From assembly GCA_022798895.1 (NCBI GenBank), contig JAAWNJ010000009.1, positions 1 to 38,378 on the forward strand: DNA of 38,378 nucleotides. The letters are read 5' to 3'. Both the position numbers and the translations under genes were made by a program. Under the pieces are notes generated by a model. It saw only the letters and a list, made by a program, of their open reading frames with translations. It did no database searches and was not told the origin of the DNA. Shown one piece after another: positions 32,313 to 38,378 of this stretch. Position 1 is the stretch's first letter. Each line of letters begins with the position of its first letter. Source of the DNA: Clostridia bacterium (lineage in GTDB: Bacteria; Bacillota; Clostridia; TANB77; CAG-508).

Positions 32313-33935
32313 ATGATTACCACTTTACATATTCAAAATATAGGAATTATAGATGATTTATCAATTGATTTTAATGAGGGCTTTAATGTGTTAACAGGTG
32401 AAACAGGAGCAGGAAAAACATTAATTATTGGTTCGCTTGCTATTTTAGCGGGTGGAAGATTTTCAAAAGAGATGATACGTAATGGAGAAAATTATTCTTT
32501 TATAGAAGCTAACATTTATTGTCCAGAAAATGAGCAAGCAGTAGATGACAATATTATTATTTCAAGAGAAATACATAGTAATGGTAGGAGTTCTTGTAAA
32601 ATAAATGGTCGTTTAGCAACAGTAAATGAGTTAAAAGAACTTATGAGCGAAATGATTGATATTCATGGTCAACATGATAGTCAACTTATTTTAAATCCTG
32701 CAAAGCATATTAGTTATTTAGATAGTTTTATTGGTAAAGAAATTGAAGAAGATTTAAGAAGTTATCAAAAGAAATTGAAGGAATATAAAAGCTTAAAGCA
32801 AGAACTAAAAAATACTTATGGAGAAGAGCAAGAAAAAGAAAGAAGATTGGATTTGCTTCGTTATCAAGCAGAGGAGATAGAAAATGCTAAATTAAAGTCA
32901 AACGAAGAAATAGAGTTAGAAGAAAAACATAAAATGATGCAAAATGCAGAGAAATTAAAAGAGAATTTAGCACAAATTGATAATGAATTAAATGATAATG
33001 CAATAGGGGCAATTAGTAATGCTATTCGTAGTTTAGAGAAAATTCAAGATTGTGGAGAGGAATATAGCGAAAAATTAAATATATTAAAAAGCAGTTACTA
33101 TGACATTCAAGAATTAGCTAGAGATTTTAGTGATATGAAAGAAAATGTAGATTTTGATGATGCGGATAGAAACAAAATCGAGAGACGACTTGATTTCATA
33201 TATTCTTTAAAGAGAAAATATGGAAATACAGTAGAAGAGATATTAGCTTATGGAGAAAAAGTGGAAGAAGAAATTCATAAAATTGAAAACTTAGATGAAT
33301 ATCATACAAAGATAAAGAAACAGATAGAACTACTAAAAAAACAAATGCAAGAAATTGCAATAAGAATGAGCAAGCTAAGAAAACAGTCTGCTAAAGTCTT
33401 ATCAGAAGAAATCAATAGACAATTAAAAGAACTAGAAATGCCAAATGCTACATTTGAAGTTCAGATATTAGAAGATAATAGTTTTAATGAAAATGGAACA
33501 GATATGATAGAATTTATGATTTGTACCAATATAGGAGAAGAAATAAAGCCTTTAACTAAAATTGCATCTGGTGGTGAGATGGCAAGAATTATGCTTGCTA
33601 TAAAGAATGTGTTAGCAGATGTAGATGAAGTAGGGACGTTAGTATTTGACGAAATTGATACAGGAATTAGTGGAAAGGCAGGTCAAGCAGTAGGCGAGAA
33701 GATGAAAGAAATTGCTAAAAATCATCAAGTAGTTTGTATTACACATTTACCTTCTATTGCTGCAAAAGGAGATTATAATTACTATATCCATAAACAAACC
33801 AAAGAAAATAAAACTTATACAAATGTTAGACAATTAAATGAAGAAGAAACAATTGAGGAAATTGCTAGAATATCTTCAGGAGAAATTACAGAAATAGCAA
33901 AAGCACATGCTAGAGAGCTTAGAAAGGCTAGTTAG
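32313..33935 (+). CDS. recN: DNA repair protein RecN
   Basis: An SMC-like ATPase acting in double-strand break repair. The N-terminal Walker A is GETGAGKT (residues 29-36) with the family's IQNIGIIDDLSIDFNEGFNVLTG. The Q-loop-containing DIHGQHDSQLILN follows. Long coiled-coil arms span about 145-375. The C-terminal ABC signature is ASGGEMARIMLAIK, Walker B TLVFDEIDTGISG, and H-loop CITHLPSIAA. 540 aa is near normal (about 550-570). AAGGAGGG precedes the ATG. Confidence 0.97.
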   Translation: MITTLHIQNIGIIDDLSIDFNEGFNVLTGETGAGKTLIIGSLAILAGGRFSKEMIRNGENYSFIEANIYCPENEQAVDDNIIISREIHSNGRSSCKINGRLATVNELKELMSEMIDIHGQHDSQLILNPAKHISYLDSFIGKEIEEDLRSYQKKLKEYKSLKQELKNTYGEEQEKERRLDLLRYQAEEIENAKLKSNEEIELEEKHKMMQNAEKLKENLAQIDNELNDNAIGAISNAIRSLEKIQDCGEEYSEKLNILKSSYYDIQELARDFSDMKENVDFDDADRNKIERRLDFIYSLKRKYGNTVEEILAYGEKVEEEIHKIENLDEYHTKIKKQIELLKKQMQEIAIRMSKLRKQSAKVLSEEINRQLKELEMPNATFEVQILEDNSFNENGTDMIEFMICTNIGEEIKPLTKIASGGEMARIMLAIKNVLADVDEVGTLVFDEIDTGISGKAGQAVGEKMKEIAKNHQVVCITHLPSIAAKGDYNYYIHKQTKENKTYTNVRQLNEEETIEEIARISSGEITEIAKAHARELRKAS

Positions 33936-33985
33936 AAAAAAGGTGAAAAAACTATTGCAATTTTAAATGAAGTTAAGTTAGCTGT

Positions 33986-34035
33986 GCGAAATGAAATGAG
34001 CTACAGATAACTTATGCGTAATACAATAGAATAAA
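33986..34035 (+). repeat. Degenerate intergenic repeat, copy 1
   Basis: GAAATGAGCTACAGATAAC followed by TTATGC resembles segments at 34285-34312 and 35754-35812 (GAAGTGAGTTACAAATGAC, TTATGC). About 20 of 25 core positions agree between copies 1 and 3. Confidence 0.5.
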
Positions 34036-34123
34036 CAGCATATGAATAACAAAAAAGACGTGAAAAATAAAAAAAACTTGCATTTTTTTATGAAGTATAG
34101 TAATATTTTATGGGGTGCAAAAA

Positions 34124-34249
34124 ATGACAAAATTTGTAGATGAAAGAAACAAATTAAAAATAGCAAGCCTAAAAGCAATTTTAAAAATTGCTGTATTTGC
34201 AATTGTCTTTTCATCTATGATTTATATAGTTTCAATGATAAAACACTAA
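34124..34249 (+). CDS. 41-aa single-helix membrane peptide
   Basis: Too short for the ORF track. ATG at 34124, TAA at 34247-34249; GGGGTG lies 5-6 nt upstream. The product MTKFVDERNKLKIASLKA... has a charged N-terminus and one membrane helix (about residues 18-37, ILKIAVFAIVFSSMIYIVSM), then KH. A plausible promoter (TTGCAT, 17 bp, TAATAT) precedes it, and a strong terminator begins inside its last codons. The full promoter-ribosome site-terminator set argues for a real gene. Function is unknown. Confidence 0.65.
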   Translation: MTKFVDERNKLKIASLKAILKIAVFAIVFSSMIYIVSMIKH

Positions 34250-34273
34250 TATTTTTATTAGTGTTTTTTTCTT
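34241..34273 (+). terminator. Terminator overlapping the end of the 41-aa gene
   Basis: AAACACTAAT and ATTAGTGTTT form a 10-bp perfect stem with a 6-nt loop, followed by a run of seven T. The stop codon lies in the stem. Confidence 0.9.
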
Positions 34274-34284
34274 AACTCTAGGAA

Positions 34285-34312
34285 CCAAGTGACATAGAGA
34301 TAAGTTATGCTA
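34285..34312 (+). repeat. Degenerate intergenic repeat, copy 2 (upstream of uracil permease)
   Basis: AAGTGACATAGAGATAAG followed by TTATGC resembles copies 1 and 3. It lies about 70 bp before the uracil permease start. Confidence 0.35.
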
Positions 34313-34378
34313 TAGATTTCTTATTTAAACTCATTTTTAGCAAACCAAATAAAAGATAAAATAAGAGGAGGAAATTTT

Positions 34379-35755
34379 ATGAACGAGAGCAAGATGACAA
34401 TTGGCGTAAACGAAAAGCCACCAATTGCAAAATGGATTGTGCTTGCAATTCAACACGTTTTTGCAATGTTTGGTGCAACTATTTTAGTACCAATTTTAGT
34501 AAATGCAGCTGCAGGAGAAACAGTACTTACTATACCAGTAGCATTAGTAGCATCAGGAATAGGAACCTTACTTTATATCTTATGTACAAAAGGAAAATCA
34601 CCAGTATATTTAGGAAGCTCATTTGCATTTATTGCACCATTAGCTGCTGCATACTTAAAAGGTGGAATTTCAGGAGCTATGACAGGAATTATGGTAATAG
34701 GTTTAATCTACATTATAGTTGCTACTATTATTCACTTTGTAGGTAAAAATTGGTTAGATAAATTATTACCACCAGTCGTTATTGGACCAATGATTATGAT
34801 TATTGGTTTAGGCTTAGCGCCTAGTGCCATTTCTCAAATAGGTTTAACTTCAGGAGTAGAATTTGAATGGAAAACTGTACTAGTTGCAGTAGTATCTTTT
34901 TTGGTAACAGCAATTGTTATGATCAAAGCAAAAGGATTTTTAAAGATTATTCCATTTTTAGTAGGAATTGTTACAGGATACATTGTAGCTGTTTGCTTAG
35001 GAATGGTAGATTTTACAGCAGTATTGGAAGCACCATTCTTCAGTGTACCAGAATTTGTTTTCCCATTTGTAAACTATACACCAAACTTTGAAGCATTAAT
35101 TACAATTGCACCAATTGCATTAGTAACACTATGTGAACATATTGGAGACCATACATCATTAAGTAATATTATTGGAAAAGATTTATTAAAAGATCCAGGA
35201 TTAGATAGAACTATACTAGGTGATGGTATTGCAACATTTGTAGCTGGACTATTAGGAGGACCTGCTAATACAACTTATGGAGAAAATACATCAGTAGTAG
35301 GTATGACAAAAGTAGCTTCTGTATGGGTTATAGGGTTGGCAGCCATTTTTGCTATCGTAATAGGATTTTTAGGAAAATTCACAGCATTAGTTTCAACAAT
35401 ACCAAGTGCAGTTTTGGGAGGAGTTTCATTACTTCTTTATGGATTTATTGCAGTAAATGGATTAAAAGTATTAATTCATAATCAAGTAGATTTTGATAAC
35501 CCTAAAAATGTAGTAGTAGGAGCATCTATGCTAGTATTAGGCTTAGGTGGAGCTGCTATTTCTATCATTAGTGGAGATTTATCTATTACAATTTCAGGAA
35601 TGAGTTTAGCAGCAGTTGTAGGAATTTTAATCAATCTTTGCATTCCAGAAAATAAAACAAAAGAACAAAAAGAGAAAATGAAAAAGGAAAAAGAAATTAA
35701 GAAAGCTGAAAAAGTAAAAGAAAAGGAAGCAAAAAAAGATAAGTCAGTTGTATGA
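34379..35755 (+). CDS. uraA: Uracil/xanthine permease (NCS2 family)
   Basis: A nucleobase:cation symporter of the NCS2 family with about 14 membrane segments. The sequence carries LGSSFAFIAPLAAA, then the family motif ALVTLCEHIGDHTSLSNIIGKD with the substrate-binding Glu, and GGPANTTYGENTSVVGMTKV. The C-terminus ends in a Lys/Glu-rich tail of about 40 residues (KEQKEKMKKEKEIKKAEK), unusual but probably just a cytoplasmic extension. AGAGGAGG precedes the ATG. upp lies 104 nt downstream, so uptake and salvage of uracil are linked, which supports uracil over xanthine as substrate. No PyrR-binding attenuator was recognised. Confidence 0.92.
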   Translation: MNESKMTIGVNEKPPIAKWIVLAIQHVFAMFGATILVPILVNAAAGETVLTIPVALVASGIGTLLYILCTKGKSPVYLGSSFAFIAPLAAAYLKGGISGAMTGIMVIGLIYIIVATIIHFVGKNWLDKLLPPVVIGPMIMIIGLGLAPSAISQIGLTSGVEFEWKTVLVAVVSFLVTAIVMIKAKGFLKIIPFLVGIVTGYIVAVCLGMVDFTAVLEAPFFSVPEFVFPFVNYTPNFEALITIAPIALVTLCEHIGDHTSLSNIIGKDLLKDPGLDRTILGDGIATFVAGLLGGPANTTYGENTSVVGMTKVASVWVIGLAAIFAIVIGFLGKFTALVSTIPSAVLGGVSLLLYGFIAVNGLKVLIHNQVDFDNPKNVVVGASMLVLGLGGAAISIISGDLSITISGMSLAAVVGILINLCIPENKTKEQKEKMKKEKEIKKAEKVKEKEAKKDKSVV

Positions 35756-35812
35756 AGCGAAGTGAGTTACAAATGACTTATGCAATGGAGTGCAATGTAA
35801 TGAAACGAAATT
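35754..35812 (+). repeat. Degenerate intergenic repeat, copy 3 (between uraA and upp)
   Basis: GAAGTGAGTTACAAATGAC and TTATGC align with copy 1. Internal TGCAATGGAGTGCAATG words add further symmetry. It overlaps the uraA stop. Confidence 0.5.
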
Positions 35813-35858
35813 GCAAAAAGTAAAATCTTAATCATAAATAGAAAGAAGGAAGAAAGTT

Positions 35859-36485
35859 ATGAAAACAATTGAATTAAATCATCCTTTAATACAACATAAA
35901 TTAGCTATTTTAAGAGACAAAAAAACAGGAACAAAAGAATTTCGTGAATTAATTAGTGAAATTGCTACATTTCTATGTTATGAAGCAATGAAAGATGCGC
36001 AATTAGAAGAAACAGAAATTGAAACACCAATTACAACTATGAAAACAGGAAAATTAAATGAAGATAACTATGCCTTTGTTCCAATATTAAGAGCAGGAAC
36101 AGGAATGCTAGAGGGTGTGATTAGCGTTGTTCCAAATGCAAAAATAGGGCACATTGGAATGTACCGTAATGAAGAAACTTTTGAGCCAGTTAATTATTTC
36201 TTTAAAGTGCCAAAAGATATTGAAAAAAGAGAAGTTATCATTTTAGACCCAATGCTTGCAACAGGAGGTTCAGCAATAGATGCAATTGAACTTTTAAAAA
36301 GCAAAGGCGTTAAGAAAATGAAATTTTTATCTATTATTGGAGCACCAGAAGGAATTGAAAGAGTAGAAAAAGAACATCCAGATGTTCAAATCTATTGTGC
36401 TCATATAGATGACTATTTGAATGAAAATAAATATATTGTTCCAGGTTTAGGTGATGCAGGAGACAGAATTTTTGGAACAAAATAG
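35859..36485 (+). CDS. upp: Uracil phosphoribosyltransferase
   Basis: Converts uracil and PRPP to UMP, in the cytoplasm. The type I PRTase PRPP loop is [14 protein letters not shown]; the [14 protein letters not shown] motif and the C-terminal uracil-binding [16 protein letters not shown] are present. 208 aa is standard. AGAAAGAAGGAAG precedes the ATG. It follows the permease, forming a uracil salvage pair. Confidence 0.97.
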   Translation: MKTIELNHPLIQHKLAILRDKKTGTKEFRELISEIATFLCYEAMKDAQLEETEIETPITTMKTGKLNEDNYAFVPILRAGTGMLEGVISVVPNAKIGHIGMYRNEETFEPVNYFFKVPKDIEKREVIILDPMLATGGSAIDAIELLKSKGVKKMKFLSIIGAPEGIERVEKEHPDVQIYCAHIDDYLNENKYIVPGLGDAGDRIFGTK

Positions 36486-36489
36486 AAAT

Positions 36490-36541
36490 TTGCTTTTAGA
36501 AGGAAAATGAGTTATAATATAGATATCGATGCAAATGCATC
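36490..36541 (+). promoter_or_regulatory. Promoter and palindrome of the 72-aa Sm-like gene
   Basis: TTGCTT (36490-36495), 17-bp spacer, TATAAT (36513-36518). The palindrome GATGC-AAAT-GCATC (36528-36541) covers the expected transcript start. Confidence 0.65.
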
Positions 36542-36565
36542 AAAAAATAATAGGAGTGAGGTTTT

Positions 36566-36784
36566 ATGACAGCTTTAGGAAGAGAACAAATGGAAGACTG
36601 GAAAAATAGAAAACAGCGGGTAAGGGTATGCTCGCAAGGCGGAGGAAAAAAGGAAGGACGCATTATTGACTTTGATGACACAGGAATTGTGTTAGAAGAA
36701 GGCGGAGAAGAATATGGTGGATATACAGTGCGAAAAATCTGCCATAACTGGTTTTCCGTTGAAGAGGCGACAGGTTGGGAGTAA
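36566..36784 (+). CDS. Small protein (72 aa), possibly Sm/SH3-like beta barrel, foreign-looking cassette
   Basis: No family recognised with confidence. The core RVRVCSQGGGKKEGRIIDFDDTGIVLEEG has the strand-turn-strand rhythm of an Sm1-like motif (G.I..FD...I.L, as in Hfq/Lsm proteins). It is followed by GGYTVRKICHNWFSV, where an Sm2-like strand would lie. A short charged helix (GREQMEDWKNRKQ) comes first, as in Sm folds. RNA binding is therefore a hypothesis. AGGAGTGAGG lies upstream of the ATG. It has its own promoter with a palindrome and a perfect 20-bp palindromic hairpin behind. Codon use (GGC, CGC, GCG, CGG) differs from upp and the transketolase genes on either side. Confidence 0.75.
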   Translation: MTALGREQMEDWKNRKQRVRVCSQGGGKKEGRIIDFDDTGIVLEEGGEEYGGYTVRKICHNWFSVEEATGWE

Positions 36785-36796
36785 CAGCCAAAACTC

Positions 36797-36836
36797 CAAA
36801 AGACGCATGGAATATTCCATGCGCCTTTCCTTTGAC
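36797..36836 (+). terminator. Terminator after the 72-aa gene
   Basis: CGCATGGAATATTCCATGCG (36804-36823) is a perfect 20-bp palindrome. Outer AAAG/CTTT bases pair as well, followed by CCTTTG. Confidence 0.8.
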
Positions 36837-36850
36837 TTATAAGCAGATAA

Positions 36851-36994
36851 TATAAACAAATAGAACTATAACAACGTTTGTCCTTACGGTCGCTTTCTTC
36901 ATTTTAAATAATATAAATTATAGAAGAAAGCGACAGGCGCTCGCAAACTCGCCTTGCGCGGACAGCACTTTTGTTATAGTTTTATTTGTTTATA
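36851..36994. mobile_element. 144-bp MITE-like palindromic element
   Basis: Terminal inverted repeats of 24 bp (TATAAACAAATAGAACTAT... and its complement ending at 36994) match at 23 positions. Inside are a second perfect inverted pair, GTCGCTTTCTTC and GAAGAAAGCGAC, around an AT-rich loop, and a GC-rich segment (GGCGCTCGCAAACTCGCC). No ORF is present. This fills most of the gap between the 72-aa gene and the transketolase genes. A short target-site duplication was not clearly visible. Confidence 0.7.
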
Positions 36995-37063
36995 AATTAA
37001 TTGAAATTTGTAAATAGTTATGATATAAAGATAGTAGAAATAAAGTGAAAAGAGGGAAAGCTT

Positions 37064-37900
37064 ATGAAAATAACAAAAGTAGAGGCATTAGCCAATATAG
37101 CAAATGAAATTAGAATGGGAGCTATTGAACAAGTCTATGAAGCGCAATCAGGACATCCAGGAGGTGCACTTTCTTGTAGTGATATTTTAGCAGTTTTATA
37201 CTTTAACCAAATGAATATAGACCCAAAACAACCTAACTCACCAGCAAGAGATAGATTTATACTATCAAAAGGACATTGCTCGCCAGCATTATATGCTACT
37301 TTAGCAAAGAAAGGCTACTTTGAGAAAACGGAGCTAAAAGGATTTAGAAAAGTAGAAAGTAATTTACAAGGACATCCAGATATGAATAAAGTACCAGGAG
37401 TAGATATGACGACTGGTTCTTTGGGCCAAGGATTATCAGCAGCAGTAGGAATGGCAATTGGATCTAAAATGGATAGTGCTGGTTGTAGAGTGTATTGCTT
37501 GGTTGGAGATGGAGAAATCGAAGAAGGGCAAATCTGGGAAGCAGCAATGATAGCTAGCAAAAATAAATTAGACAATTTATGTGTCATTGTAGATCATAAT
37601 GGATTACAAATTGATGGAACAGTAGAAGAGGTTGCAGGGTTAGTAGATATTAAAGAGAAATTTGAAAGCTTTGGTTTTTATACAATAGAAATTGATGGAC
37701 ATGATATAGAAGAAATTATTCAGGCTTTCCAAGCAGCTAGACAAGAAAAGGGAAGACCAACAGCAATTATTGCTAATACCATAAAAGGGAAAGGAGTTTC
37801 TTTTATGGAAGGAAAAGCGCAGTGGCATGGAAAAGCGCCTAATAAGGAAGAATATGAAGAGGCAATCAATGAATTAAAGTTACAACAAATTATTGGATAA
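37064..37900 (+). CDS. Transketolase, N-terminal subunit
   Basis: The thiamine-diphosphate-binding half of a split transketolase, moving two-carbon units between sugar phosphates in the non-oxidative pentose phosphate pathway. SGHPGGALSCSDILAVLYF, FILSKGHCSPALYA, MTTGSLGQGLSAAVGMA and the ThDP/Mg2+ motif GDGEIEEGQIWEAAMIASKNKLDNL are present. 278 aa is normal for the N-terminal subunit. GAGGG precedes the ATG. The second subunit follows after 25 nt. Confidence 0.95.
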   Translation: MKITKVEALANIANEIRMGAIEQVYEAQSGHPGGALSCSDILAVLYFNQMNIDPKQPNSPARDRFILSKGHCSPALYATLAKKGYFEKTELKGFRKVESNLQGHPDMNKVPGVDMTTGSLGQGLSAAVGMAIGSKMDSAGCRVYCLVGDGEIEEGQIWEAAMIASKNKLDNLCVIVDHNGLQIDGTVEEVAGLVDIKEKFESFGFYTIEIDGHDIEEIIQAFQAARQEKGRPTAIIANTIKGKGVSFMEGKAQWHGKAPNKEEYEEAINELKLQQIIG

Positions 37901-37925
37901 AAATAAAGGAAAGAAGTGAAGAAAA

Positions 37926-38378
37926 ATGAAAGAAGAGAAAAAAATAGCAACTCGCCAAAGTTATGGAGAAGCTTTAGCGAAACTAGGAGAAAAAAATAAT
38001 GATATAGTAGTATTAGATGCAGATTTGTCGAGTGCTACCAAAACGAATATTTTTGCAGAGAAATTTCCAGATAGATTCATTAATGTAGGAATTGCAGAAC
38101 AAAATTTAATGGGAACAGCAGCAGGACTTGCTGCCTATGGAAAAATACCTTTTGTTAGTACATTTGCTGTATTTGCAACAGGAAGAGCCTATGACCAAAT
38201 TCGTAATAGTATTTGTTATCCAAAACTAAATGTTAAAATATGTGCAACACATGCAGGCTTAACAGTAGGCGAAGATGGAGCAACACATCAAATGTTAGAA
38301 GATTTAAGTTTGATGAGAACACTTCCTAATATGACAGTCATTTCTCCTTCAGATGATACACAAACTAGATGGGCGATA
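37926..38378 (+). CDS. Transketolase, C-terminal subunit (3' end outside window)
   Basis: Absent from the ORF track because it runs off the window. ATG at 37926 opens a frame of 151 codons: [53 protein letters not shown], then [39 protein letters not shown]. These are the pyrimidine-binding domain motifs of transketolase, including the catalytic-Glu region GIAEQN. AGGAAAGAAGTGAAG precedes the start. It is cotranscribed with the N-terminal subunit; about half of the usual 310 aa is visible. Confidence 0.95.
   Translation, partial: MKEEKKIATRQSYGEALAKLGEKNNDIVVLDADLSSATKTNIFAEKFPDRFINVGIAEQNLMGTAAGLAAYGKIPFVSTFAVFATGRAYDQIRNSICYPKLNVKICATHAGLTVGEDGATHQMLEDLSLMRTLPNMTVISPSDDTQTRWAI

Noticed and set aside
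34261-34378. PyrR-binding attenuator before uracil permease
   Set aside because: No recognisable PyrR anti-antiterminator loop or competing terminator just before the start; the only hairpin belongs to the 41-aa gene.

Overview
The window reads as chromosomal DNA of an AT-rich, Gram-positive, probably gut-type Clostridia/Firmicutes bacterium. The evidence is a T-box leader on thrS, a sigK-type sporulation sigma gene, the ireB-ruvX-DUF1292 cluster, rbgA, mrnC and recN, an LPxTG-anchored protein, and transketolase split into two subunits. Almost all genes run on the + strand. I had no database access, so names rest on recognised motifs and family knowledge.

Layout. 1-6.1 kb: the tail of a P-type Ca2+ ATPase, a compositionally distinct purB, a membrane-anchored polysaccharide deacetylase, and a thioredoxin reductase/thioredoxin pair. 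6.1-10.2 kb: a minus-strand orphan gene, a Fic protein, T-box plus thrS, and a second minus-strand orphan. 10.3-14.1 kb: an unknown 776-aa coiled-coil protein, then DUF3006 and a secreted ComEC-like metallo-beta-lactamase-fold protein. 14.1-16.4 kb: a frameshifted sigK (minus), tRNA-Leu(CAA), and a G5-SH3b-glucosaminidase autolysin. 16.4-22.3 kb: a small two-helix membrane protein, a TadZ/CpaE-like ParA-family protein with two AT-hooks, a GAF/degenerate-GGDEF protein, then ireB-ruvX-DUF1292 and a membrane protein.

22.3-28.7 kb is the most striking part. It encodes a cohesin-plus-dockerin adaptor, a cohesin-LPQTG wall anchor, and a 1445-aa secreted dockerin protein with NPCBM, transglutaminase-like and two discoidin-like modules. 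Together these could form a minimal cellulosome-like chain whose cargo is not an obvious glycosidase. 28.8-31.3 kb holds a cupin pseudogene, a RhuM gene between 29-nt direct repeats, and rbgA whose last codons lie in an inverted-repeat element. 31.3-38.4 kb carries mrnC, tRNA-Glu(CTC), a third minus-strand orphan, recN, a 41-aa membrane peptide, uracil permease and upp, a 72-aa possible Sm-like protein, a 144-bp MITE-like element, and split transketolase (second subunit cut by the window end).

A cross-cutting pattern: five genes (purB, the three minus-strand orphans and the 72-aa gene) look richer in G/C than their neighbours. Each has its own promoter, and each has a compact G/C-richer hairpin at its 3' end. 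Four of the five have a different short palindrome at or just after the promoter. They look like single-gene cassettes of foreign origin placed between native transcription units.
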